This document shows positions 24,536 through 32,728 of a stretch of DNA of 39,014 nt, piece after piece. The stretch covers positions 1-39,014 of the forward strand of contig CAISEE010000016.1 of the NCBI GenBank assembly GCA_903884345.1. The letters are read 5' to 3'. The position numbers and the translations under genes were made by a program. Origin of the DNA: Candidatus Adlerbacteria bacterium. Lineage in GTDB: Bacteria; Patescibacteriota; Minisyncoccia; Phycocordibacterales; SBAW01. Positions within the stretch are counted from its first letter, which is position 1; each line of letters begins with the position of its first letter. Below the pieces are notes generated by a model that saw nothing but the letters and a program-made list of their open reading frames with translations, made no database searches and was not told where the DNA came from.

Positions 24536-25784
24536 AGAAGAGGTACGCGCCAAAGAAGAGCTGCACGAAGGCGACGACGAGTTTAGCAAGAATAAGTCCC
24601 CACAACCCGAGAAGGAGAATGCCGGCGAATTGCAGCGCGAGTTGCACGACCGGTACGACGCCGTTGAAGACATACAATGCGCGAACCGATCGTGTGGCGC
24701 TCAGCGCGCTCACGAATATGCCGGTGGCCCAGGGGATGATGATGAGCGAGTAGACCATCGAATAGGGAACCGCCGCGATATAGGCGGGGAAGAATATCGC
24801 GAAGAAGATGTGCGCAAAGGCGACGTAGACCAGCGTCATGATGGCGCTCGCGCCTGCGGCCCAAAGGAGCTTCGGCGCGATGGTGCGTCGCACTTCGGCG
24901 CGTGACTGTGTCGCAAACTTCGGGAAGGCCGCCGAGGGGATGAACTTGGTGAGGTTGGCCAGGCGCTCGGGGAGAGCCGTTGCGTAACTATAGAGCGCCA
25001 GCGCCGCGGGGCCCAGGTAGTGAAAGGCGAGGATGTTGTCGACTTGCCCCGTAATCGTCCCGAAGATATTCATGAGACTCAAGTGCTTCCCATAGGGGAT
25101 GGTCTCGTGGTCGACGTGGTCGTTGGGTCGGTACATACGCCGCGCCAGGCGGTAGGCGATGAAGAGCCCCACAAACTGCGAGAGAACATTGGCGGCAAGC
25201 AAGACGCACGCGACCTTCGAGAAGAATGCCGCGATGATGAGCGCCGGGTAATAGAGCGTGTTGCACAGCAAGTTAAGGAGGAAGCTGCCCTGAAAGTCGC
25301 GTCGGCCGCCAGGAAGCGCTCCATAGGTATTGAGTGCCCCGTTAATCGGGACGAAGATGCCGATTAAAAGCAGTCCCCAGCCCAGTTGCTGGTTGCCGTG
25401 GAGAAAGTAGTACGCCGAGGCTGCCCATGCGCCGAGGAAGGGGATGATGCCCCAGCGCAGCTGCACCCAAATCGATTTTCGTACCATCCCGTCAAAGCCG
25501 CGTGCGACCGCACGAGTCACGGCGGTGTTCATGCCGGTCAGCGTAAACGCGCTCACGATGACGCTCACCGATAAGAGGTACTGGTAGGTGCCATAGACTT
25601 CCTTCGGGAGGAAGCGGGCGAAGGCGATATAGAGGACGAACGAGAAGAGTGACACGCAAATCGAGCCCAGGTTGATCCAGGCACCACTTTTAAACAAATA
25701 CACCATGTCGGTCTTGGTATACTTCTCGCTCCAGCGAAGGATTCGGATAAACCGTTTTTGAAAATGTTGCATAGTGGTATACAT
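24483..25784 (-). CDS. Polysaccharide flippase (Wzx/MviN-type)
   Basis: The 433-residue product has about 12-14 hydrophobic segments and the oligosaccharide-flippase N-terminus (YLFKSGAWINLGSICVSLFS, then FARFLPKEVYGTYQYLLS). It would move lipid-linked oligosaccharide across the membrane. ATG at 25784-25782 follows the stop of the upstream FkbM gene directly (TAGATG), so the two are cotranscribed. A second Met lies four codons in. It is convergent with the exostosin-like gene, and the two 3' ends overlap by 53 bases. Confidence 0.85.
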   Translation of the reverse strand: MYTTMQHFQKRFIRILRWSEKYTKTDMVYLFKSGAWINLGSICVSLFSFVLYIAFARFLPKEVYGTYQYLLSVSVIVSAFTLTGMNTAVTRAVARGFDGMVRKSIWVQLRWGIIPFLGAWAASAYYFLHGNQQLGWGLLLIGIFVPINGALNTYGALPGGRRDFQGSFLLNLLCNTLYYPALIIAAFFSKVACVLLAANVLSQFVGLFIAYRLARRMYRPNDHVDHETIPYGKHLSLMNIFGTITGQVDNILAFHYLGPAALALYSYATALPERLANLTKFIPSAAFPKFATQSRAEVRRTIAPKLLWAAGASAIMTLVYVAFAHIFFAIFFPAYIAAVPYSMVYSLIIIPWATGIFVSALSATRSVRALYVFNGVVPVVQLALQFAGILLLGLWGLILAKLVVAFVQLFFGAYLFFSDDSPEHQSATSVTRT

Positions 25785-26570
25785 CTAGCTCCTGCGCTTC
25801 GCGACGATGTTGCTGAACATGAATACGTTCGAGGTGTAGCGCTTCGGATCGATACGAATCTCGCCGTGGGGGAGGAGTCGGTAGAAGTCGTAACCGGGGA
25901 GCAGTTCGGTGAGTTCAAGCAGGGTCACGTGTCGGTAGAGGTGCATGATATTAAACTCGAATTGTATGTACGAAGGTTTCAGCGTGCGTAGTGTCTCTTG
26001 TGCGCCACGCAAGACCTCGCGCTCGAACCCTTCGGTATCGATCTTGATGAAGTCGACCCGAGTGAGGTTGTACTCGGCGACGACGCTGTCTATCGTTCGC
26101 ACCGCGACCGACTCCGACAGTGCGGGTGTACCGAGGATAGTCTTCTCCAGCGTCGCAGTCTCCGATAATGGCTTGTGCGAGAAAAGCGTCGCGGTTCCAT
26201 CGTAGTCGGAGACCGCCGCGTTGATGGGCACGATAATCTCGGCAAACCGAGATGCTGTTTGTTTAAGCGCTGAAAACGACGCCCGTGCAGGTTCGAATGC
26301 GTAGATTGTCGCGTGAGATAAACACGTGGCCAGTTTGGCGCTGTATGAGCCGATATTGGCGCCGACGTCGAGCGCAACGCGGATATCGGCTTGTGCAATC
26401 TCTTTTGTAATAAAGCGGTCTTCGCCGGTGTGGTCGGCGTTATCGTAGCCCAGCCCGTGCAGGGCGAGCGTGGCGAGCAGGTGGTTGAGGGACACAAAGA
26501 GCGGCCATCCGAGCAGGTACCCGTATAGGTTCGCAAGCTTCCAAACGAAATAGTGAGGCGTTATTTTCAT
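25785..26570 (-). CDS. FkbM-family methyltransferase
   Basis: The 261-residue product has the SAM loop VALDVGANIGSYSAKLA, AFEPARASFSALKQ, and the FkbM signature VDFIKIDTEGFEREVL. It is the most canonical of the three FkbM-type proteins in the window. The N-terminal 50 residues have a hydrophobic stretch (LYGYLLGWPLFVSLNHLLA). It leads a two-gene minus-strand operon with the flippase. Its start at 26570 faces the ligase gene across a 72-base divergent region. A possible -10 on the minus strand, AATGAT, lies eight bases before the ATG. Confidence 0.85.
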   Translation of the reverse strand: MKITPHYFVWKLANLYGYLLGWPLFVSLNHLLATLALHGLGYDNADHTGEDRFITKEIAQADIRVALDVGANIGSYSAKLATCLSHATIYAFEPARASFSALKQTASRFAEIIVPINAAVSDYDGTATLFSHKPLSETATLEKTILGTPALSESVAVRTIDSVVAEYNLTRVDFIKIDTEGFEREVLRGAQETLRTLKPSYIQFEFNIMHLYRHVTLLELTELLPGYDFYRLLPHGEIRIDPKRYTSNVFMFSNIVAKRRS

Positions 26571-26623
26571 GGTGTGGCATCATTCTCGCACGGATTACGC
26601 ACATTTTGTAGGGGAAATAACTC

Positions 26624-26632
26624 TGATATACT
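26624..26632 (+). promoter_or_regulatory. Extended -10 of the O-antigen-ligase-like gene
   Basis: TGA directly precedes TATACT (26627-26632), ten bases before ATG 26643, in the 72-base region between divergent genes. The predicted leader is about three bases. Confidence 0.5.
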
Positions 26633-26642
26633 GCCAGGTATT

Positions 26643-28904
26643 ATGAAGTATATATCGTACCTGAAGTGGGTCATTTTCGGCGGGCTCGCGTTGGTGTTCT
26701 TTGTGCCTTTTATCATCGCAGACGGCAGCGTGTTCCCGAATATGTTCTTTCCGTTCATCACGGGCAAGAACTTCGCGTTTCGCATTTTGATCGAACTCTT
26801 GTTCGGTCTCTATATTATCTTGGCGGCTGCGGCGCCCGAGTATCGCCCGCGTGCCTCGAAGATCATGTGGGTGTGCCTCGCCTTCGTCGCGTGGGTCGGA
26901 TTGGGGACGCTGCTGAGCGTCGATCCGATCAAGAGCTTCTGGAGCAACTTCGAGCGCATGGAAGGGTACATCACGCTGCTGCACCTCTTCCTTTACTTCG
27001 TGATGGCAGGGGCCATCCTTTCGGTCGACAAACTCTGGAGTCGATTCATTCAGGTGTCGATTGCCTCGTCGGTCGTCATGGGCTGCTACGGGCTTTTGCA
27101 GTTGGCAAAGGTACTGCCGATTAGCTCACAGAGCGGCTCGCGCCTCGATACCTCATTTGGCAACGCGACCTACCTGGCCGTGTTTATGCTCTTCAACCTC
27201 TTCCTCACGCTCTTTATGCTCGTGCGCCAGCGCAAGTCTGCAATAGCGCAGGCCGTCTACGGCGTAGCGCTCGTGCTGCAGGCGACCGGGCTCTTCTATA
27301 CACAGACACGCGGCGCACTGCTTGGTGTCATCGGCGGCCTCATCGTCGCGGCGATTTTCATCGCATGGCGCGCGCAGGATCCGCAGTGGAAGTTACTGCG
27401 CAAGGTCTCGCTCTGGGGTCTTGGCATCATCGCCGTGCTCGCGGTCGCATTCATCGGGTTGCGACACACGGCGCTCGTCAACAAATCGCAGACACTCAAC
27501 CGTCTGGCGTCGATTTCGCTCTCTGACCCGACCACGCAATCACGCTTCCTCATTTGGCAGATGGCCTTCGACGGCTTCAAAGAGAAGCCGATCCAGGGGT
27601 GGGGCCAAGAGAACTTCAGCTACGTCTTCAATAAATATTACTCGCCGCAAATGTACGGGCAGGAGCAGTGGTTCGACCGCGCGCACAATCAGTTCATCGA
27701 TTGGTTGATTGCCGACGGGCTTCCGGCGTTCCTCCTCTACATCGCGCTGTTCGCGCTCGCTGCATCGGCGATCGTGCGCTCCGAGCTTGAGATGCCCGAA
27801 CAGGCGATTCTCTTGGGACTCCTCGCGGGCTACGCATTCAACAACCTCTTCGTGTTCGACGACCTCATGAGTTCGGTGTACTTCTTCACGGTCATCGCCT
27901 TCGCGCACGGACTCTCGAGGCGAGCCCTACCGAGTCGACTCTTCCTTACTAAGCCAGTCAGTGAGCGAGCGCTCGCGGTCATTGCGCCGATCGTCGTGAT
28001 TGTCGTCCTCGTCTCGTGCTGGGTACTCAATGCGCCGGGAATCGCGCGCGCCAAAATGTTGGTCGAGGCCGTGACCACGCAGGTGCCGGTCGCGAATGCC
28101 AACGGCGGTGTTTCTGCCGGGCCTAAAGATCTGAAGATGAACTTGCAGGAATTTACCGATGCGTTGGGGACGACCGCGTGGCCGGGCACACCTCTGGGAC
28201 GCCAGGAGGTGACCGAGCAGCTCTTCCAGTTTGCCAACAGCAGCGCGCAGTCGACGAGCATCGCGCCCGACGTGCAGCGCAGCATCTATGTGCTGGCACA
28301 GTCGACGGGGCAGCAGATGCTCGCGCAGCGCAAGAACGACGCGCGCCTCGAGCTCTTCTTCGGCGCCTTCTACGAGGCGTACGGGCAGTACCCGCAGGCG
28401 ATTCAGTACTTGCGCCAGTCACTCGCCGACTCGCCCAAAAAGCAGCAGATCATGTTCGAGCTCGGCGTCCTCTACCTTAACTCAGGCGACAACGCGACCG
28501 GCGTGCCGCTCCTTAAAGCGGCCTTCGACGAGGAACATGCCTACAAGGACGCGCGCGTCTTGTACGCCGCAGGACTCTACTACAGCGGTGATGCGAAGGA
28601 TGCCGATGCGTTGCTCATCGAGGGCTTCGGCACCACCACCGTCGATGACCCGCGTATGCTCCAGGTGTATGCCAAGACCAAGCAGTACGACCGTTTGATC
28701 GGTGTGTGGCAGCAGCGTGTCGCGGCAAGCCCTCAGGATGCACAAGTTATGGTTGGTCTCGCGTCTGCGTACTTCGCGGCAGGCGACGTTGCCGACACTA
28801 TCACTGCTCTGCAGAAGGCCGCAGCGCTCAACCCGGGGTTGGCGCCACAGGTACAGGCACTCATTTCGCAGATTAAAAACGGCACCGTTAAACCCGGGCA
28901 ATAG
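26643..28904 (+). CDS. O-antigen ligase/polymerase-like membrane protein with TPR tail
   Basis: The 753-residue product has about a dozen hydrophobic segments to residue 465. They include the Wzy_C-type motifs TQTRGALLGVIGG (near 220), GWGQENFSYVFNKYYSP, and RAHNQFIDWLIADGLPAFLL (near 347), where the conserved His of the ligase family lies. Residues about 560-753 are tetratricopeptide-like (ELFFGAFYEAYGQYPQAIQY and ELGVLYLNSGDNATGVPLL). Such proteins attach lipid-linked glycans to an acceptor, or act as polymerases or protein O-oligosaccharyltransferases. With the flippase beside it, this is the likely final step of the glycan pathway. An upstream in-frame ATG at 26553 would overlap the divergent gene; 26643 is preferred. 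Confidence 0.85.
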   Translation: MKYISYLKWVIFGGLALVFFVPFIIADGSVFPNMFFPFITGKNFAFRILIELLFGLYIILAAAAPEYRPRASKIMWVCLAFVAWVGLGTLLSVDPIKSFWSNFERMEGYITLLHLFLYFVMAGAILSVDKLWSRFIQVSIASSVVMGCYGLLQLAKVLPISSQSGSRLDTSFGNATYLAVFMLFNLFLTLFMLVRQRKSAIAQAVYGVALVLQATGLFYTQTRGALLGVIGGLIVAAIFIAWRAQDPQWKLLRKVSLWGLGIIAVLAVAFIGLRHTALVNKSQTLNRLASISLSDPTTQSRFLIWQMAFDGFKEKPIQGWGQENFSYVFNKYYSPQMYGQEQWFDRAHNQFIDWLIADGLPAFLLYIALFALAASAIVRSELEMPEQAILLGLLAGYAFNNLFVFDDLMSSVYFFTVIAFAHGLSRRALPSRLFLTKPVSERALAVIAPIVVIVVLVSCWVLNAPGIARAKMLVEAVTTQVPVANANGGVSAGPKDLKMNLQEFTDALGTTAWPGTPLGRQEVTEQLFQFANSSAQSTSIAPDVQRSIYVLAQSTGQQMLAQRKNDARLELFFGAFYEAYGQYPQAIQYLRQSLADSPKKQQIMFELGVLYLNSGDNATGVPLLKAAFDEEHAYKDARVLYAAGLYYSGDAKDADALLIEGFGTTTVDDPRMLQVYAKTKQYDRLIGVWQQRVAASPQDAQVMVGLASAYFAAGDVADTITALQKAAALNPGLAPQVQALISQIKNGTVKPGQ

Positions 28905-28907
28905 AAT
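28902..28907 (+). promoter_or_regulatory. -10 element overlapping a stop codon, before murB
   Basis: TAGAAT ends six bases before ATG 28914. Its first three bases are the TAG stop of the ligase gene, the same arrangement as at 12468. Confidence 0.45.
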
Positions 28908-28913
28908 AGGCTC

Positions 28914-29924
28914 ATGAACATACAAGAAAACGTGCTGCTCTCGCCGTACACGACCTTCCACCTCGGCGGACCAGCGCGTTTTTTTGTGTGTGTGCAAACA
29001 ATCGACGAGGCGCGCGAGGCATTGGCATTCGCGGCAAAGCGGTCCTTGCCCGTGCTCATCTTGGGCGGCGGCTCCAACATGCTGATCGGTGATCGCGGCT
29101 TTCCGGGACTCGTCATCAAGATGGAGTGCTGCGGCATCGAGTATGTCGAAGGCGAGGGCAATACGACGGTCATTGCGGGCGCAGGGGAGGAGTGGGATCC
29201 ATTCGTGGCACAAATGGTAGCTAAGGGATTCTGGGGTGTCGAAAATCTGTCGGGTATCCCCGGTACGGTGGGCGCGGCGCCCGTCCAAAATATCGGCGCA
29301 TACGGCGTCGAGGCGAAGGAGACGATTATGTGGGTCGAGGCGATCGATCGCGAGTCGGGAGATTTGGTACGCATACCAAACAGCGACTGCGCGTTCGGTT
29401 ACCGCAGCAGCACCTTCAAGAGCAAGCCCGATCGCTACTGCATCGTGCGCGTCGCGTTCTCACTGCGAACATCGGGCACGCCGAATCTCTCGTACAAAGA
29501 TCTGCGCGAGCATTTCACAGGCGACGCGACGCCCTCGCTTGCAGCCATACGCGAATTTCTGCTCGCCACGCGCGCGCGCAAACTGCCCGACATACGGCAC
29601 GAAGGCTGCGCTGGTTCGTTCTTTCTTAATCCGTGCGTGTCACAGGAGCGTGCGTCGATGCTCGCGACGCGCTACCCGCAGTTGCCGCAATATCCCGCGC
29701 CGCACGGCGTGAAAGTGTCGCTCGCGTGGTTACTCGATCACGCGCTCGATATGCGCGGCGCACGCATCGGTGGTGCGCGTCTCTACGAGCAGCAACCACT
29801 CGTGCTCGTCGCCGATACGAGTGCGACCGCGAACGATGTGCTCGCACTGCGCGACGTCGTTGCGAAAAAAATGCGCGACATGTTCGCGATCGAAATAGAA
29901 TCGGAAGTAAAAATAATTTTATAG
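28914..29924 (+). CDS. murB: UDP-N-acetylmuramate dehydrogenase
   Basis: MurB reduces UDP-GlcNAc-enolpyruvate to UDP-MurNAc with FAD and NADPH in the cytoplasm. The 336-residue product has the FAD-binding segment LILGGGSNMLIGDRGFPG and ENLSGIPGTVGAAPVQNIGA. It has the catalytic Tyr-Arg in FGYRSSTFKS, the catalytic Ser in GCAGSFFLNP, and the C-terminal Glu in IESEVKIIL. It lies alone beside the glycan locus, away from murC and murD. Confidence 0.95.
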   Translation: MNIQENVLLSPYTTFHLGGPARFFVCVQTIDEAREALAFAAKRSLPVLILGGGSNMLIGDRGFPGLVIKMECCGIEYVEGEGNTTVIAGAGEEWDPFVAQMVAKGFWGVENLSGIPGTVGAAPVQNIGAYGVEAKETIMWVEAIDRESGDLVRIPNSDCAFGYRSSTFKSKPDRYCIVRVAFSLRTSGTPNLSYKDLREHFTGDATPSLAAIREFLLATRARKLPDIRHEGCAGSFFLNPCVSQERASMLATRYPQLPQYPAPHGVKVSLAWLLDHALDMRGARIGGARLYEQQPLVLVADTSATANDVLALRDVVAKKMRDMFAIEIESEVKIIL

Positions 29925-29941
29925 AAATTTTTTTGCGAAAG

Positions 29942-29950
29942 TTATCCACA
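29942..29950 (+). promoter_or_regulatory. Consensus DnaA box in an AT-rich intergenic region
   Basis: TTATCCACA is a perfect DnaA-box consensus. It lies in a strongly AT-rich stretch (29912-30085) in an otherwise GC-rich window. A weaker match, GTATCTACA, is at 29972-29980. Two sites are too few to call an origin. Confidence 0.35.
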
Positions 29951-29969
29951 CAAAATTGTAAATTTTTTA

Positions 29970-29998
29970 TTGTATCTACATAAAACATATTCGATACT
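29970..29998 (+). promoter_or_regulatory. Possible promoter for the basic-peptide gene
   Basis: TTGTAT (29970-29975) and GATACT (29993-29998) are 17 bases apart. The transcript would start near 30005 and end at the terminator at 30191-30231, enclosing the 18-residue reading frame. Confidence 0.3.
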
Positions 29999-30085
29999 TA
30001 GTGCAGAGCATCGAGATGTGTTCAAGAAGATTTAAAAATATTTTCTTAAACAAGGTCGATCGATGCACAACCCAAAAAAAATATC

Positions 30086-30142
30086 ATGGCAGCAAAAAAG
30101 AAAGTAGCAAAGAAGGCAGCAGCTAAGAAGAAGCGCCGCTAA
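30086..30142 (+). CDS. 18-residue Lys/Arg-rich basic peptide
   Basis: ATG 30086 to TAA 30140-30142 encodes MAAKKKVAKKAAAKKKRR. Nine of 18 residues are Lys and two are Arg, the rest almost all Ala. This resembles the repeat of histone-H1-like nucleoid proteins and the basic tails of some ribosomal proteins, but as a free peptide. The composition is unlikely by chance. It has its own AT-rich upstream region and an intrinsic terminator 50 bases downstream, so it looks like a monocistronic gene. Binding to DNA or RNA is the obvious guess; function is unknown. No Shine-Dalgarno is seen. Confidence 0.6.
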   Translation: MAAKKKVAKKAAAKKKRR

Positions 30143-30190
30143 CTCACGCTCCCGTTTTTGATATTCTCGAAAACGGAATCCTCTCGATAG

Positions 30191-30231
30191 AAAAGTCCCT
30201 CTCAACTACAAACGCGAGAGGGGCTTTTCTT
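30191..30231 (+). terminator. Intrinsic terminator after the basic-peptide gene
   Basis: A 13-base stem AAAAGTCCCTCTC (30191-30203) pairs with GAGAGGGGCTTTT (30216-30228), with one T-G wobble, around a 12-base loop. CTT follows the T-rich 3' arm. It separates the peptide transcript from secA. Confidence 0.8.
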
Positions 30232-30262
30232 GTCCCGCTATAGAGCAAAAACAGCTATTTTA

Positions 30263-30271
30263 TGCTAAAAT
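30263..30271 (+). promoter_or_regulatory. Extended -10 of secA, predicted leaderless start
   Basis: TGC directly precedes TAAAAT (30266-30271), five of six -10 bases. Six bases separate it from ATG 30278. Confidence 0.55.
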
Positions 30272-30277
30272 CGACCC

Positions 30278-32650
30278 ATGTTTTCATTTACGAAGTTGTT
30301 CGGCGACAAGGAGGCGCAACTGGTTCGCCAGACCGCCAAAACGGTGGCTGCCATTAACGGTTTCGAGGCGCAGCTGGAGACGCTCTCCGACGAGGGGCTA
30401 CGCCGCAAGACGCACGAATTTCGCAATCGCCTGAGTGCGGGCGAGACGCTCGAGGACATCCTTCCCGAGGCATTCGCGTGCGTCCGCGAGAGCGCCAAGC
30501 GCACCCTGCGACTGCGCCACTTCGACGTACAGATGATCGGCGGCATCATCCTTAATAATCGCGGCATCGCCGAGATGAAGACCGGCGAGGGTAAGACCTT
30601 GGTCGCCACACTTCCGGTGTATCTCAACGCGCTCATGGCCAAGGGCGTGCACGTCATCACCGTCAACGACTATCTCGCGCGACGCGATGCCGTGTGGATG
30701 GGGCAGGTGTACGCGGCGCTGGGTATGTCGGTCGGCATCATCAATCACGATGCGTCCTACCTCTACGATCCCACGCGCGTCGAGAACGACGCTATCCGCG
30801 ACGAGGAGGGGAGCTTCCGCGTCTTCTACGAATTCTTGCGCCCGTGCACGCGCCCCGAGGCATACCAAGCCGACATCACCTACGGCACCAACAGCGAGTA
30901 CGGTTTCGACTACCTGCGCGACAACATCGCGTATCGCCCGGGCGAACTGCGCCAGCGCGGTCACTACTTCGCCATCGTCGACGAGATCGACTCGATCCTC
31001 ATCGACGAGGCACGCACGCCGCTCATCATCTCGATGGCGACGTCCGAGTCCGAGAGCCTCTACAAGCAGTTCGTGAGCGTCGCCGGAGCGCTCGTGCTCG
31101 ATCGCGATTACACCGTCGACGAGAAACTCAAGACCATCCAAATGACCGATGAGGGGATCGAGCGCGTCGAGAAGCAACTCGGCATCGAGAATCTCTACAC
31201 CGAGCTCGGCATTAAACTCGTGCATCACCTCGAGACCGCGGTGCGCGCGCAGGCGCTCTATCAGCGCGATAAAGAGTACGTCGTTCGCAATGGCGAGGTC
31301 GTCATCGTCGACGAGTTCACCGGCCGCCTCCAGCCGGGGCGCCGCTGGTCTGAAGGGCTCCATCAGGCGATTGAGGCCAAAGAGGGAGTCGCGATCCAAA
31401 AAGAGTCGCGCACCTACGCCTCGATCACGTACCAAAACTACTTCCGTCTCTACGAAAAGCTCGCGGGCATGACGGGTACTGCCAAGACCTCGGCCGAGGA
31501 ATTCTATAAAGTCTACGGGCTCGACGTCGTCGAGATTCCGACTAACAAGCCGGTGGTGCGACTCGATCGCCACGACCTCATCTTCCAGACCGAGCAGGGC
31601 AAGTTTGCGGCGCTCGCGCGCAAGGTTAAAGAGCTCCACGCCAAGGGGCAACCCGTCCTGGTCGGCACCGTCTCGATCGAGAAGAACGAGCTCCTCTCGG
31701 CCTACCTCAAGCGCGAAGGCGTGCCGCACGAGGTCCTCAACGCCAAGAATCACGAACGCGAAGGTGAGATCGTCGCCGAGGCGGGCAAGAAGGGTCGCGT
31801 CACGGTGGCCACCAACATGGCGGGTCGCGGCGTCGACATCAAGCTGGGTGGCGCCGTCACGACACCCGAGCTCCACGACGAGGTCAAAGCACTCGGCGGC
31901 CTCTTCGTCATCGGCACCGAACGCCACGAAGCGCGCCGCATCGACAACCAGCTGCGCGGCCGCTCCGGCCGCCAAGGCGACCCCGGCGAGACACAGTTCT
32001 TCGTGTCGCTCGAGGACAGCCTCATGCGCGTCTTCGCCTCGGACTCACTCAAGGGGCTCATGGGCCGCTTCGGCATCCCCGAGGATGAGCCCATTCAAAA
32101 CGCGCTCGTCTCGCGTGCGCTCGAGAGCGCGCAGACCAAGATCGAGGGATTCAACTTCGATTCGCGCAAGCACGTGCTCGAGTTCGACAATGTGCTCGAC
32201 CGTCAGCGCCGCGCCGTCTACGACCGTCGTCGCAAGATCTTGACCGGCACGCTCGACGACGTCGCTGACGTGCTCGCCGAGCTTGCGCTTGGGGATGAAC
32301 AAGCAACCGAGCTCTTACGTCAGAAGGAACTGCAGTTCGGTCGCGACGACCTACTCATCACCTCGCGCGGCATCATCCTGCAGACGCTCGACATGCTCTG
32401 GGTCGAACACCTCGAGTCGATGGAGTACCTGCGTGGTAGCGTCAATCTGCGCGCCTACGGCCAGCGCGACCCGCTGACCGAGTACCGCAAAGAGGGGACG
32501 CGCATCTACAAAGATATGGAAGCAACCTGTGCCGCACGCGTCTTTGAGATTCTCAGCAATATCTCGGGCGAAGATGTGAAGCGTGCGACCTCACTCTCGG
32601 GCGAAGCGCCGCAGACGCCTGCGGTGACGCTTTCGGACGACGCAAAGTAG
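30278..32650 (+). CDS. secA: Preprotein translocase ATPase SecA, shortened form
   Basis: SecA is the motor that pushes unfolded proteins through SecYEG. The 790-residue product has Walker A MKTGEGKTLVATLP (near 100), ITYGTNSEYGFDYLRDNIA, the DEAD-like VDEIDSILIDEARTPLI (near 235), GMTGTAKTSAEEF, ATNMAGRGVDIKLG (near 517), and QLRGRSGRQGDPGETQF. An insert of about 30 residues (INHDASYLYDPTRVENDAIR onward) precedes ADITYGTN. Between RRRKIL and ILQTLDMLWVEHLESMEYLR there are about 45 residues instead of nearly 100 in E. coli, so the helical wing domain is largely missing. The C-terminal zinc-binding Cys cluster is also absent. Confidence 0.96.
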   Translation: MFSFTKLFGDKEAQLVRQTAKTVAAINGFEAQLETLSDEGLRRKTHEFRNRLSAGETLEDILPEAFACVRESAKRTLRLRHFDVQMIGGIILNNRGIAEMKTGEGKTLVATLPVYLNALMAKGVHVITVNDYLARRDAVWMGQVYAALGMSVGIINHDASYLYDPTRVENDAIRDEEGSFRVFYEFLRPCTRPEAYQADITYGTNSEYGFDYLRDNIAYRPGELRQRGHYFAIVDEIDSILIDEARTPLIISMATSESESLYKQFVSVAGALVLDRDYTVDEKLKTIQMTDEGIERVEKQLGIENLYTELGIKLVHHLETAVRAQALYQRDKEYVVRNGEVVIVDEFTGRLQPGRRWSEGLHQAIEAKEGVAIQKESRTYASITYQNYFRLYEKLAGMTGTAKTSAEEFYKVYGLDVVEIPTNKPVVRLDRHDLIFQTEQGKFAALARKVKELHAKGQPVLVGTVSIEKNELLSAYLKREGVPHEVLNAKNHEREGEIVAEAGKKGRVTVATNMAGRGVDIKLGGAVTTPELHDEVKALGGLFVIGTERHEARRIDNQLRGRSGRQGDPGETQFFVSLEDSLMRVFASDSLKGLMGRFGIPEDEPIQNALVSRALESAQTKIEGFNFDSRKHVLEFDNVLDRQRRAVYDRRRKILTGTLDDVADVLAELALGDEQATELLRQKELQFGRDDLLITSRGIILQTLDMLWVEHLESMEYLRGSVNLRAYGQRDPLTEYRKEGTRIYKDMEATCAARVFEILSNISGEDVKRATSLSGEAPQTPAVTLSDDAK

Positions 32651-32661
32651 CAATCAATACA

Positions 32662-32695
32662 TTTCTCGGCAAGCCGATCTAGGCTACACGAGAAA
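32662..32695 (+). other. Hairpin between secA and the CcdA-like gene
   Basis: TTTCTCG (32662-32668) pairs with CGAGAAA (32689-32695), and an inner AGCC (3272-75 of this kilobase) pairs with GGCT (32682-32685). No T-run follows on either strand, so it is not a standard terminator. It may act as an RNA-stabilising or attenuating hairpin at the secA 3' end. Confidence 0.4.
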
Positions 32696-32716
32696 AGATT
32701 CGGGAGATGTGCGCGT

Positions 32717-32722
32717 TACCAT
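32717..32722 (+). promoter_or_regulatory. -10-like element, predicted leaderless start
   Basis: TACCAT matches four of six -10 bases and ends six bases before ATG 32729. Confidence 0.3.
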
Positions 32723-32728
32723 CAACAC

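Noticed and set aside
30398-31975. A 525-codon minus-strand open frame opposite secA
   Set aside because: It is the antisense shadow of a highly conserved gene in GC-rich DNA, where stop codons on the opposite strand are rare; its translation has no family features.
32662-32695. Hairpin after secA as an intrinsic terminator
   Set aside because: No T-run follows the stem on either strand, so it is listed only as a hairpin.
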